DNA from: Trichomonas vaginalis G3
Lineage: Eukaryota; Parabasalia; Trichomonadida; Trichomonadidae
Length of the DNA stretch: 64,000 bases
Assembly: GCF_026262505.1 (NCBI RefSeq)
Contig: NC_067206.1
Location: 29,961,896-30,025,895 of the forward strand
Direction: 5' to 3'
The notes beneath the pieces were generated by a model. That model was given only the letters and a program-made list of their open reading frames with translations, had not been told where the DNA came from and ran no database searches. Position numbers and translations under genes: made by a program. How positions within the stretch are numbered: the first letter of the stretch is position 1; the number at the start of each line of letters is the position of its first letter. Shown here one piece after another: positions 1 to 9,427 of this stretch.

Positions 1-490
1 TATTTTTGTTTATACTATTTTAAAGAATGCGATACTATCTTATTTTTATTTTTGATTTTGCCTACAACTGCAGCTAGACGTGGATTCCAACATATTATAT
101 CTCTCTTTTATAATTTCTTCATCGTTCAATGTTTGAAATTCTTGACTCTTCCAATAATTTCAATCCTAATTGCGTTTTTTGGAGGTTATCACACATTTAT
201 AACTTGAACATACATTAAAATCAGGTTGTATATGAAAGAAAAACTATCTTCTACTAAACTAACAATAAAATCCATTATTTTGCTTAAATTATACATAAAT
301 CACCTATAAATAAAACGAAATGGAACGTAAACTAATGTTCTGCGCTAATCAAATCCGTTTTTAAAAATATAATTACATAAAATCCTAACCACAAGAAAAA
401 TATTGATTAATTATCCGATAGATTGCATGTTCAAATGCATGCTAATATTGCTTTATATTCAATACATACAAAATAGTAATAACATAACAC
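1..490. other. AT-rich intergenic DNA
   Basis: I see no supportable gene or RNA here. The short open frame on the plus strand at its right end has no family features and overlaps the end of the ubiquitin-like gene. Confidence 0.6.
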
Positions 491-1060
491 TTATTCAATT
501 CTTACAGGTATTTCTTTTGATCTATGCCTTAGTTGAGTATTTGGAAGTGGATAATCGTCAAATAAAGGTAATCTGTTTGTGGATAAAAATGGTTTTTCTG
601 GAATTATAGTTTGAGAAGCAGTTTCTTCAGCTTGCTCTCTTTGTTTAATAATCTTCATAGACTCATTGAGAATCTTTGGTAACATTCTCGAAGATTCCCA
701 ATTCTGGAAAAATCTGTCTTCTGCCTTAATGCGCTCCATTATCTCCATTTTACGCATCTTAGCAGCAAATTTCTTAGGGTTTTGTTTGCTATCATCTGTA
801 ATTTTGCTTTCTGATTCTTCCAAAACTGTATTATGTGAAACAATCTTCTTTCGGAAGACGATAATCTTATCACCTTCGTTTATTTCATAATATCCCAAAG
901 TGATTTCGTTGTTAAGAATCTTTCCCTTGTGAATCAATAAGATCTTAAAAGAATCATTGAAGCTAAGATTATTTTCTTCAATTATATCTCCAACTAGTTG
1001 GCTTTTGTTGACATTGATAGTGGTAGATTTGCCAGACATCTCTTCCAATCTGATATTCAT
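491..1060 (-). CDS. Ubiquitin-like domain protein
   Basis: The protein has 189 residues. Residues 1-72 follow the ubiquitin fold pattern: a first hairpin (IRLEEMSGKSTTINV), a helix, then LLIHKGKILNNEITLGYYEI, which lines up with the ubiquitin stretch around LIFAGKQLEDGRTLSDYNI, and a last strand GDKIIVFRKK. There is no C-terminal Gly-Gly, so it is not a conjugated modifier; it is more likely an adaptor that uses its UBL to contact the proteasome or another ubiquitin receptor. Residues 75-189 are charged and mostly helical or disordered, with no UBA domain seen. The ATG is well placed, 8-9 bases after an initiator-like TCATTTATC. Its exact partner cannot be told. Confidence 0.7.
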   Translation of the reverse strand: MNIRLEEMSGKSTTINVNKSQLVGDIIEENNLSFNDSFKILLIHKGKILNNEITLGYYEINEGDKIIVFRKKIVSHNTVLEESESKITDDSKQNPKKFAAKMRKMEIMERIKAEDRFFQNWESSRMLPKILNESMKIIKQREQAEETASQTIIPEKPFLSTNRLPLFDDYPLPNTQLRHRSKEIPVRIE

Positions 1061-1069
1061 GATAAATGA
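1061..1069 (-). promoter_or_regulatory. Initiator (Inr) of the ubiquitin-like gene
   Basis: On the minus strand TCATTTATC lies directly before the ATG. It fits the trichomonad Inr TCA(+1)YTW, which normally sits within about 20 bases of the start codon. Confidence 0.55.
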
Positions 1070-1942
1070 ATTTTCAAGCTACTCTCTGAAAGTAATTTTC
1101 TGAGCTTTATCACAATTCTTGACGATTACCGAACATGAAAATTAATAGGTAATATGAAGAAATTACTATTTTTAAAGTTTTTCATTATGGAATAAAATTG
1201 TGAGTGTATTGATTGGCGTACTTTTTTTATCTTCAAAATCGAAAAAAATATTTCATTGTGCACTTTGCTTATATATTACATTTAAATGTAAAAAATTGAA
1301 AAGAAGACTGAAAAGTATAAAGTTGAAAAACTATATAGAAATTAACATCCTATAATGATTATTGGTCGAAGATTTAACTCAAAAATTTGTGGCTAATGTT
1401 CAATTTAAAAATATCTATCGGACTATAATAATTGAAAAATCAAATTTAAATATAAAAATTCGTTATCGCATTTTTTTGCGAAATATAACAAAACAAAAGA
1501 AATAAAATAAATATTGTACCATAAGTATAAATTTGACAGGAATAACATGTATTCAATTTTTTGCCTTTCGCACATCCTCCTTATTCGATTTGAAGATTAG
1601 TCGTAGTAACAGATATGGAAACATTTTTCCCGATTAATTTTCTGCAACTGCGATTCTTCAATTACACACGATGTTTTTTTCCGCAATACCAATACTTAAA
1701 TTACATATTTATATCATAGTATATACATATTTGACAAAAACCCTCATAAAAACTATCAAGCTTATATCTACTGATGTTTTGCATCTTCAATTTTGATTCT
1801 AGGTCTATAATTATTCACAAATATATCAGAAATCATCCATATACAATTTGAGATACCACAAGAGATGCATCTAACGGTATCAAAGCTATTCCACAAAAAT
1901 CAAAATCATAACATAATAAGAGTAATGAATCGGCAAACCCAA
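1070..1942. other. Intergenic DNA without a gene
   Basis: About 870 bases of AT-rich sequence. I see no coding region with family features on either strand. Confidence 0.6.
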
Positions 1943-2018
1943 ATTTTAGCTAAAAGTGACAGGGAAAAAAAACGTTTAGTATTAAAAAAAAGACCGATGA
2001 GAGCTTCGTTCGAAATAT

Positions 2019-2080
2019 AGAGGGAACTGAGAATGCGCAACCATTCTCAGGGAATATTGGATGCTATTCCCGTTCCCTCT
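2019..2080. other. Perfect three-way (T-shaped) palindrome
   Basis: An outer stem AGAGGGAAC (2019-2027) pairs with GTTCCCTCT (2072-2080). Inside it, with no unpaired base at the junction, are two hairpins: TGAGAATG (2028-2035) with CATTCTCA (2042-2049), loop of 6; and GGGAATA (2050-2056) with TATTCCC (2065-2071), loop of 8. The outer stem can be lengthened by about four weaker pairs. The shape resembles the T-shaped ends of parvoviral genomes or a three-way RNA junction, but nothing else nearby suggests a parvovirus. Confidence 0.85.
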
Positions 2081-2121
2081 GTATGGAAAATTGTGGTTTT
2101 CAAAGGGAGTTAAAATAATAT

Positions 2122-2474
2122 CAAATTTATACTAATTTACTTCAAAATACAAAAGTATTTGACAGCTAAAATTAGTTACTTTAGCAAGCCTATCAATACC
2201 CTTTTACGATTATTGCTACTTTTTCGAAATAAAAGTAAAAACAAATTTATACTAATTTACTTCAAAATACAAAAGTATTTGACAGCTAAAATTAGTTACT
2301 TTAGCAAGCCTATCAATACCCTTTTACGATTATTGTTACTTTTTCGAAATAAAAGTAAAAACAAATTTATACTAATTTACTTCAAAATACAAAAGTATTT
2401 GACAGCTAAAATTAGTTACTTTAGCAAGCCTATCAATACCCTTTTACGATTATTGTTACTTTTTCGAAATAAAA
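2122..2474. repeat. Tandem repeat, about 3 copies of a 120-base unit
   Basis: Units start at 2122, 2242 and 2362; the third stops just short of full length. The copies are almost identical. The unit is a multiple of three, so an open frame of 115 codons runs through the array, but it starts at TTG and simply repeats the unit, so I do not read it as a gene. The near-identity points to recent amplification. Confidence 0.9.
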
Positions 2475-2574
2475 TAAATTTATTATCAAAAACCTTTTTT
2501 TCTTAGTAAAAATAAACGAAATTTTTTACCTTATGAACTTTTGATGGAAATATGCAAATTTAAAATAATAAAGA

Positions 2575-2709
2575 AAGCCGCGAGCGAAGCGATCGGCTTA
2601 GTTCGAAGATTTTGATTCAAATCTTTGCTGATCTGTAATTCGCGGAAGCCGCGAGCGAATCGAGCGGCTTAGGTCTAAGATTTTGATTCAAATCTTTGCT
2701 TATATTCCT
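2575..2709. repeat. Direct duplication of a GC-rich hairpin unit (72-base period)
   Basis: Two related units start at 2575 and 2647. Each begins with a GC-rich hairpin (GCCGC...GCGGC in the second copy, at about 2648-2668) and goes on with a shared AT-rich tail containing GATTTTGATTCAAATCTTTGC. The GC content stands out sharply from the surroundings. Confidence 0.75.
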
Positions 2710-2967
2710 TAAATTCTTTATGAAACTCGCAACAGTTCCATAAAAAATTTTAAATTCTAAACTGTCGAAATTACCGATCGGTAATCACACCCTTCATGAG
2801 TGTGTCACTTTTTACAGGCATGTCACTTTTAGCTAAAATTATCCCTACTCACAACAATTCTCCAACAAACAAATCTATATACAGAAGCAGACCGCGGATC
2901 AACAATCATTCAGCTTCTTTATCCAAAAACTGAAGTCACTTTTATTGATTTCAATGTTGGACAATTC

Positions 2968-3435
2968 ATGGAAGTTTCATATTCGTATTATGGAAAAGAA
3001 AAAAGAGGTTTTATCATACAAAGTTCCACAAAATATTACAACGATACATATGGCGGCAAAAATTACGGTGAAAGAGCTATCAGTCTCGTTCGAGAAAAAT
3101 TAGGTTGCGAATATGTTTGGGCAATGCAAGGCCCAGATACATTTGACTGCTCCGGATTGATGCAGTGGGCATACAATGTCCTTGATGTCTATATCCCACG
3201 CAATGCAGACCAACAGTCAGAGTTTGGAAAGAAATTGGCTGATAAGAAAGACTTACTTCCAGGCGATTTAGTTACTTTCTACACGTCTACAAGCAGACCA
3301 AACGATGTAACTCACGTTGGAATGTACGCAGGAAATGGAAAGTTCATTCACGCGTCTAGCGCTTACGAAAAGGTTGTTGAGATGGATCTCGACACATATC
3401 CTTATAAGATTGCTTCCATGAACCGTTGCTGGTAG
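2968..3435 (+). CDS. NlpC/P60 cysteine peptidase, 5'-incomplete
   Basis: From the first ATG there are 155 residues. The NlpC/P60 catalytic domain is whole: the nucleophile Cys61 in DTFDCSGLMQW, His116 in DVTHVGMYAG and a third polar residue His128 in KFIHASS. Such enzymes cut the D-glutamyl bond in bacterial peptidoglycan stem peptides; trichomonads acquired the family from bacteria and are known to secrete members that attack bacteria. The frame is open upstream to 2833 without an ATG and still reads as an SH3-like segment (LYTEADRGSTIIQLL), so the real protein began further upstream. The 5' end is cut by, or taken over from, the inverted-repeat element ending at 2839. It may be a truncated copy or start on the short product. 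Confidence 0.85.
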   Translation: MEVSYSYYGKEKRGFIIQSSTKYYNDTYGGKNYGERAISLVREKLGCEYVWAMQGPDTFDCSGLMQWAYNVLDVYIPRNADQQSEFGKKLADKKDLLPGDLVTFYTSTSRPNDVTHVGMYAGNGKFIHASSAYEKVVEMDLDTYPYKIASMNRCW

Positions 3436-3806
3436 AGATTTTAAAATATTTTCCTATTATATTTTGATGTTTTGTTAGTTTTAATTCATCTAAACAATTC
3501 ATATATGTATTCTCAAAAACATTCAGATTTTTAAAATGAAAGATTACTTTTAATCTGATAATTGTTTGTTATGAATCTGAGGAAAAACAAATTCAGAAGA
3601 CTTCAAATAAGCTTCTAAGATTTTCACATTATTCCCCAAATCCACTATATTTGCTTTGAATTTTCATATAATTATATAAATTTCAAATTATTTCCAACAA
3701 AATAGTCATAGGTCAGCATTATTCATAGAGGAAATAGTCATAGGTCAGTGTTCATGCAAAAAATTAAAAAATAAGCGTTAATTTAGTATAATATCATATC
3801 AAACAT
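3436..3806. other. Intergenic spacer with a short direct repeat
   Basis: AT-rich, between the NlpC/P60 gene and the 3' end of the coiled-coil gene (convergent pair). It holds two copies of AAATAGTCATAGGTCAG, at about 3700 and 3732. I see nothing else. Confidence 0.5.
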
Positions 3807-6800
3807 TTATTTAAAGTTTTCTCTGAAGTATTGATCGAAAATCTTATAAGAGATTGTTTCTTTGATTGGCTTGAGTTGTGCTTTTTCTTTCATCTTCTTG
3901 ATTTTATTGATATAAGAAGAAACAAAATTAGAGTTATCATCATTTTCCTCTTTTTCCTCTTCTTCAATTTCTATTGATTCATCCAATGGAATGAACTCTG
4001 GGAAAATAAAGAGATTTGTATCTGCTTCTATATCATCAATACTTCGACTATTATGAGTTTCTACTGAATGAGAAGATTCATTCGTTTCTTTTTCTTCATT
4101 TTCTATTTTTTCAACAAAATTCTCGAATTCTTCTGTAAATTCAACACTTTCATTCGGATTATTATCTATCCACTTTTCTTGATTTTCTTCTTCTGCTTCA
4201 TTCATTGGTGTTTCTTCTGGTTCTTTATGTGATTCTTCTTGAGCTAATTTGCTTTCTTCATTTTCTGGTTTGGTAATGTTTATTTCTTCTTTATTTTGTT
4301 CTTCTTTCGCTGTGATTTCTTTTATTGAGTTGATTTCTTCGTTGTCAATTTGGAGATTTTTAGGTTCAATTATTTCATCAATTTCCAAATTTCCAATTTC
4401 TTCTGTTTCATTCAAGTTTGTTACTTCGTCATGAGTTTGGCTTTCGTTCACGAAAACAACAGAAGTAGACTGAGAGTTCTCATTGACAATCATGTTGTTT
4501 ATTTGTTCTATTGTTAAGTTATTTTCGTTTGCTTTTTGCTTCTGTTCGTATTGATCCTGAAGAACTTTGAATTTCGTTGTTGCGAAGTTGTTTTTGAGAA
4601 TTAGGTTGTCATTAAATGATTTTGCTTCTTTTTCTGGATCGAAAAAGTGAATTTTGAATTCAGAAATATCGAAGTTCTCAGAATTTTCTACTTCATTTTC
4701 TTTTTCTTCAGTTTGGAACGAAATTTCAGGAGTTATTTCTGATTTTTCGTGGTTTTCTTCATCCATAAGATTTTCTGTTGGGAAAGAAACGTTGACTGAT
4801 TCTTTTTCCTTTTCATCATCTGAAGAAAAGAAGTTGCTTAAATTATCTGTTTTGAGTTCGGAAGCATTTTCAGTTGGGAAAGAAACATTAAATTCTTCTG
4901 TTGGGAAAGAAATTCCGAATTCATTTTCTTCTTTTTCTTCTAATTGGTTCTCATTATTTTCATTTTGAAGTTGATTTTCTGTTTCATCTTTTGTTTCTTC
5001 TTGATTTTCAGAATGGAATTGATCTTCTGTTGGGAAAGAGATTTCGATTTCCTCTTTATTGATTGAAGATTCTTGTAAATCACTAATTTTTGTTTCTGAT
5101 TTAGTTTTTTCTTCTGTTGTATTTTGAGTTTCTTCTTTTTCATTTTCATCGAAATCGAAGAATCCTCCCAAATTTTCTGTTTCTGGTTTGGAAATATTAA
5201 ATTGAAATTCTTCTGGAAAAGAAGGATTGAATTCTTCTTTCTGAATCAAAGATTCTTGTAATCCACTTATTTTTGTTTCTGTTTTAGATTTATTTTCTTC
5301 TTTTGATTTTTCTTCAAAATGAAGATCAGATGGAAAATCAAATTCTTCATTTTTAATTGATGATTCTTTCATTTCACTGATTTTAGTTTCTGTTTCATTA
5401 TTTTCAATTTTATCTTTTTCATTTTCATCGAAATCGAAGAATCCTCCCAAATTTTCTGTTTCTGGTTTGGAAATATTAAATTGAAATTCTTCTGGAAAAG
5501 AAGGATTAAATTCCTCTTTTTCGATTAAAGATTCTTGCAAATCATTGATTTTTGTTTCTGTTTCAGAGTGATTTTCTTCTTTTGAATTATCTTCGAAATG
5601 AATTTCTGAAGGAAGAGAATTAGTATTTTCTTCACTTTTAATTAATGACTCTTTCATTTCGCTAACTTTTGTTTCTGTTTCATTATTTTCAAATTTATCT
5701 TTTTCATTTTCACCAAAATCAAAGAAACCACCCAAATTATCTGTTTCAGATGTTGATTTATCTCCAAATTGATCTTCAGCTGGGAAGGAAGGATTGAATT
5801 CTTCTTTCTGAATCAAAGATTCTTGTAAGTTACTTATTTTTGTTTCTGTTTTAGATTTATTTTCTTCTTTAGATTTTTCTTCATAATGAAGATCAGATGG
5901 AAATTCAAATTCTTCATTTTTAATTGATGATTCTTTCATTTCACTGATTTTAGTTTCTGTTTCATCAAAATCGAAAGATCCTCCTAAATTATCTGTTTCT
6001 TGTTTTGAAATCTCATTATTTAATTGATCTTCTGTTGGGAAAGAAGGATTGAATCCATCTTTATCACTTGTTTTAATGTTTTCTTCTAAAGATTGAAAAG
6101 ATGGTTTAATTTCTTCTGTTTTAATTGATGATTCTTTCATTTCACTTATTTTTGTTTCTGTTTCATTCTCATCGAAACTAAAGCATCCTCCTAAGTTATC
6201 TGTTTCTTTTTCACTGTTTTCAAATAAAGAATTGTTCTCTTCTTTATTGATTATGGGTTCATCAAGTTTAGTTTCTTCCTTCTTTTCGTCATCAAATGAG
6301 AAAAATCCTCCCAAATTATCATTTTTGTTTTCATCAAATTGAAAAGAAATTGTTTGATTTTCTTCTTTTTTGATCAAAGATTCTCCAAAATCAGAAAATT
6401 TTGCTTCAGATTTTGTTTGATTTGATGAATTTTCTTTGTTTTCACTTTGTTCTTCAATTAAATTCAAATCTACATCTCTTGAAACAGCATTATTTATCTC
6501 GTTTTCTTCTTCAGAATCGTTATCTTTAGAGAGAAGATCAACAACTTCCATTCCTTCAAACTCTTTATCATCTCCAAACTCCCATTTAACTTCTTCTTGA
6601 TTTGTATTATCTTCATCAGAAGAAAAGAATGTTTTTATATTATTTGTTTCTGATTTTGTATTTTCAAACAAAACTTTTTCTTCTAGTTTCTTCTGGTTTT
6701 CTTCTTCTTCCTCATTTATTTTCCTTTGTCTCTTTAATTCTTCTTTATGTTTTTCCCCTTCAATTCTCTCTTCTTCTAATTTTCTCTGCTTTTCTTCTTT

Positions 6801-8195
6801 TAATTTCTTTTCTTCTTCAATTTTCTTTTGTTCTTCTTCTTTTTCTTTCTGTTTCTGTAATTCCTCTCTTTGTTTTTGTTCTTCAAGTTTTCTCTTATTT
6901 TCTAATTCTTCTTTTTGTCTTTTTTCTTCTTCAATTCTCTTCATCTCTGCAATTCTTTCTTCTTCCAATTTCTTTTGTTCCTCCAACATTTTCTGTTTTT
7001 CTTGCTCTTCTCTTAATCTCTTTTCTTCTTCGATCCTCTTCATCTCTTTCAGTCTTTTTTGTTCCTCCTCAATTTCCTTTAGTTTTTCTAATTCCTCTCT
7101 TCGCTTTTCTTCTTCAATTCTCTTTTGTTCCTCCAATCTTCTCTGTTCTTCTTCTTCCAATTTCTTTTGTTTTTCTTCTTCAATTCTCTTCTGTTTTTCT
7201 TCTTCAATTCTCTTTTGTTCCTCCAATCTTCTCTGTTCTTCTTTCTGTTTTTCTTCCATTCTTTTCATTTCTTCAATTCTCTTTTGTTTTTCTTGTTCTT
7301 CTTTTCTCTTTTTTATTTCATCTAATTTTCTTTGTTTTTCTATTTCTTCTTTCTGTTTTTTCAAATTTTCTTTTTCTAAGTTCTTATTAAACTGAATTAA
7401 GTTATTTGTTTCTTTCCTTTTAGTCATATCAAAGCTTATTAAGTCATTACTATTATGCCGTTGTTTGTTTTGTTGTTTTTGAGGTATTTTTGGAATTGAA
7501 AAGTCAATTAAATTCATTTCATTCTTTGGCTGCGAAGTAGCAGAGTCAATAAAGAGAAGAGGTTGGTTAGAAGCAGATTTCTTGTTGAAAACATCAAAAT
7601 CTGGATCTGAATTAGAATTTGATAAAATATCTAATGAAGGATTTGATTGTACTGCTTTTTGGGATTGAACCTGATCAAGTAGTCCAAAAATATCATTAGA
7701 ATTCTGTTTTGTTTCAGTTTGTTTCGATGATGAGATATTTTCTTGAAAAGAGAGTAAATCTTTTGGCTTTTTAAAGACATCAAAGTCAGGATCATGATAT
7801 TCTTCATTTTGAGCAGGTTTTTCTGTTAAAAATGGAGAATTATCTGGTTTTGTATTTTCAAGACCGAGAAATGCATCAAAATCATTAGAACTTTGTATAT
7901 TTTGAGTCGTGCTCGTCGGATTGATCTGATTTATTTGTGATTTTAAGATTGATTCAAAATCAAATTTTGGAATTTCTTCGTTTTTCTGAGAATTAGTTTT
8001 TAAATTCATCTGATCAGTAGTAAAATCTTGCATTACTGACATCGGAGATGGTCTAAATTGAAACCAGGCAGCTGAATTATTTGGATTTTGATGGAAAACA
8101 ACTTGTTCAGGTGGATGACCAAAAATTTCTCTTGGGTCCACATTAGTGGTGCCCGGTATTGATCGTGGAAATTGACCATTTGAATTATTGAACAT
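3807..8195 (-). CDS. Large Glu/Lys-rich coiled-coil protein with repeats (1,462 aa)
   Basis: Residues 1-270 are low-complexity and Asn/Ser-rich, with DPDFDVF twice and short LΦxΦ boxes (LISFD, LIQFN, LIDFS); LISFD matches a clathrin-box pattern. About residues 270-520 form a long highly charged coiled coil (KRIEEEKQK, RRLEEQKRIEEE). From about 540 to 1150 there are some ten degenerate repeats built on ETKIS[DEN][LM][QK]ES, FNPSFP and NLGGFF[DS]FDE. The tail is acidic and ends in a basic helix. No enzyme domain is seen. The clathrin-box-like motifs allow, but do not prove, a trafficking or scaffold role. The ATG at 8195 follows an Inr-like TTTTCATAATG. Two repeat blocks (near 5.16 and 5.44 kb) are almost identical in DNA, so the copy number may vary between strains. 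Confidence 0.75.
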   Translation of the reverse strand: MFNNSNGQFPRSIPGTTNVDPREIFGHPPEQVVFHQNPNNSAAWFQFRPSPMSVMQDFTTDQMNLKTNSQKNEEIPKFDFESILKSQINQINPTSTTQNIQSSNDFDAFLGLENTKPDNSPFLTEKPAQNEEYHDPDFDVFKKPKDLLSFQENISSSKQTETKQNSNDIFGLLDQVQSQKAVQSNPSLDILSNSNSDPDFDVFNKKSASNQPLLFIDSATSQPKNEMNLIDFSIPKIPQKQQNKQRHNSNDLISFDMTKRKETNNLIQFNKNLEKENLKKQKEEIEKQRKLDEIKKRKEEQEKQKRIEEMKRMEEKQKEEQRRLEEQKRIEEEKQKRIEEEKQKKLEEEEQRRLEEQKRIEEEKRREELEKLKEIEEEQKRLKEMKRIEEEKRLREEQEKQKMLEEQKKLEEERIAEMKRIEEEKRQKEELENKRKLEEQKQREELQKQKEKEEEQKKIEEEKKLKEEKQRKLEEERIEGEKHKEELKRQRKINEEEEENQKKLEEKVLFENTKSETNNIKTFFSSDEDNTNQEEVKWEFGDDKEFEGMEVVDLLSKDNDSEEENEINNAVSRDVDLNLIEEQSENKENSSNQTKSEAKFSDFGESLIKKEENQTISFQFDENKNDNLGGFFSFDDEKKEETKLDEPIINKEENNSLFENSEKETDNLGGCFSFDENETETKISEMKESSIKTEEIKPSFQSLEENIKTSDKDGFNPSFPTEDQLNNEISKQETDNLGGSFDFDETETKISEMKESSIKNEEFEFPSDLHYEEKSKEENKSKTETKISNLQESLIQKEEFNPSFPAEDQFGDKSTSETDNLGGFFDFGENEKDKFENNETETKVSEMKESLIKSEENTNSLPSEIHFEDNSKEENHSETETKINDLQESLIEKEEFNPSFPEEFQFNISKPETENLGGFFDFDENEKDKIENNETETKISEMKESSIKNEEFDFPSDLHFEEKSKEENKSKTETKISGLQESLIQKEEFNPSFPEEFQFNISKPETENLGGFFDFDENEKEETQNTTEEKTKSETKISDLQESSINKEEIEISFPTEDQFHSENQEETKDETENQLQNENNENQLEEKEENEFGISFPTEEFNVSFPTENASELKTDNLSNFFSSDDEKEKESVNVSFPTENLMDEENHEKSEITPEISFQTEEKENEVENSENFDISEFKIHFFDPEKEAKSFNDNLILKNNFATTKFKVLQDQYEQKQKANENNLTIEQINNMIVNENSQSTSVVFVNESQTHDEVTNLNETEEIGNLEIDEIIEPKNLQIDNEEINSIKEITAKEEQNKEEINITKPENEESKLAQEESHKEPEETPMNEAEEENQEKWIDNNPNESVEFTEEFENFVEKIENEEKETNESSHSVETHNSRSIDDIEADTNLFIFPEFIPLDESIEIEEEEKEENDDNSNFVSSYINKIKKMKEKAQLKPIKETISYKIFDQYFRENFK

Positions 8196-8452
8196 TATGA
8201 AAATTTCTCTAAAATTTTAGGGGGTAACAAAAATTTTAAGGGTACAAACTAATTATAGAAAATTAATTCGATCTAATGCTATATTACTATAGTTTTCATG
8301 TTTTATTTTTTTTAAAAAATCAACTTAAATTCTTAATAAAAATTATGAATTTTTATTTCGGGCTAAAAATTGCAGATGCTCTACAGATTCCTTGCTAAAA
8401 CTTCAATTGGCGTAAAAATGAGGATTTTCAAACATGGAATTTTACTAAGAAA

Positions 8453-9142
8453 TCAAACAAAAGAAAGTAACAAGTTTCTAGCAAGAATTATATCCTGACC
8501 ACAAGCCATATATATCTGTACAGCATCCTTTTTATTGAAGCCTTCCAAAATCAAATGATTAAGAATTTCAATATCATTTTCCTGGAATTCTGGTTTGAAA
8601 TGCATAATATCAGCTGGTGCGTCAACTGGAATTTCAGTAATCTTGTTAAAATCTTCTTCAAACTGTTTTTCGTCAAAATCGCCAATTTCTGGAATTGAAT
8701 CATCAAATAAATAATTTGCAGCTCGATCAACATTATAGCTAGATGCTATAAGTGCCTTGATACATTTTTCTTTTTCAAATCCAAGATTTTCTAATTTTGA
8801 GATCATTTTTTCATAATTCTTTGGTTTCTTTACAGAGGAGCGTGGAGGTATATTAGATTTCTTGTGTTGTACTTTCGGTGTTGGAATTTCTCTTTTTGAA
8901 ATTAAATTTTGAATTTTTTCGTGTGGTAAGTTGTAAATCAAGAGATATTCATTTGGTTTGATATTTAATTCGGATAATATCGTATTTTCTGAAAGTAATG
9001 ATGCTTTGTAGAATAATGAGAAAAATTGAGATTCTAAACCTTTGATTAGAGCAATTTGGTCTTTAACTTGTTTGATTGTTATGCTATCATTCACGTCAAG
9101 GTCGGTAATCTTTCCACTAATAGAGCGGCAGAGCAAATGCAT
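8453..9142 (-). CDS. Rad23-like ubiquitin shuttle protein (UBL + two UBA domains)
   Basis: The start is ATG 9142, 12 bases after an Inr (TCATTTTTC); the longer open frame upstream has only a TTG. The protein has about 229 residues. Residues 1-75 form a ubiquitin-like domain (ITIKQVKDQIALIKGL, LSENTILSELNI). A linker precedes a UBA domain at about 108-150 (ISKLENLGFEKEKCIKALI, VDRAANYLFD). A spacer follows, and a second UBA-like domain at the C-terminus (LNHLILEGFNKKDAVQIYM). The order UBL-UBA-UBA is that of Rad23/HHR23, which carries ubiquitinated proteins to the proteasome and helps XPC in nucleotide excision repair. It is shorter than yeast Rad23, and I cannot see a clear XPC-binding STI1 segment. 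Confidence 0.75.
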   Translation of the reverse strand: MHLLCRSISGKITDLDVNDSITIKQVKDQIALIKGLESQFFSLFYKASLLSENTILSELNIKPNEYLLIYNLPHEKIQNLISKREIPTPKVQHKKSNIPPRSSVKKPKNYEKMISKLENLGFEKEKCIKALIASSYNVDRAANYLFDDSIPEIGDFDEKQFEEDFNKITEIPVDAPADIMHFKPEFQENDIEILNHLILEGFNKKDAVQIYMACGQDIILARNLLLSFV

Positions 9143-9153
9143 TTCTGTCCTAA

Positions 9154-9162
9154 GAAAAATGA
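9154..9162 (-). promoter_or_regulatory. Initiator (Inr) of the Rad23-like gene
   Basis: TCATTTTTC on the minus strand, 12 bases before ATG 9142. It decides for this start over the TTG-initiated longer frame. Confidence 0.6.
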
Positions 9163-9427
9163 TTGAAAATTTCCATCGAAATTTTTTTCCTCGAAAATTT
9201 TTCAATTTGAATAGTCGCGGGATTCAAAAAGTTTGGCAGCCAATTCTCGAAAATGAATCATATCACAAGTACATTCGTTTTTCAAAAAGTACAAAAATTT
9301 TGGATAAATTTTCAGCACATTGAATTTGATACGTTTCAAAATTTAGATTAGAAATTCCCGAAATTTTTTCGGCAAAAATTCTTCATCATTTTATTATTCA
9401 GTATTAGATAAATACAAAACCAAGCCT

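Larger units (their letters stand above)
1943..2839. mobile_element. Candidate non-autonomous inverted-repeat (MITE-like) element
   Basis: The stretch is bounded by a perfect 19-base inverted repeat, ATTTTAGCTAAAAGTGACA at 1943-1961 and its reverse complement at 2821-2839. It contains no transposase. Inside are a T-shaped palindrome (2019-2080), three tandem 120-base units (2122-2474) and a pair of GC-rich hairpins (2575-2709). The inner end of the repeat, TGTCACTTTT, recurs in other palindromic stretches of the window (9.43-10.69 kb, 26.66 kb, 30.58 kb). Because TTTTAGCTAAAA is itself a palindrome, I cannot separate terminal repeat from target-site duplication, so the superfamily is open. 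Confidence 0.5.

Noticed and set aside
2019-2080. An endogenous parvovirus end
   Set aside because: The T shape fits, but there is no Rep or capsid sequence nearby and the surroundings are a non-coding repeat element.
2122-2474. A CRISPR-like array
   Set aside because: Head-to-tail units without spacers, in a eukaryotic genome; a plain tandem repeat.
2159-2506. A 115-codon repeat protein
   Set aside because: It is only the translation of the 120-base tandem repeat, starts at TTG and has no Inr.
6602-7390. A 262-codon plus-strand open frame rich in Phe/Leu/Ser
   Set aside because: It is the antisense shadow of the Glu/Lys-rich coiled coil; GAA/AAG-rich DNA gives TTC/CTT on the other strand.
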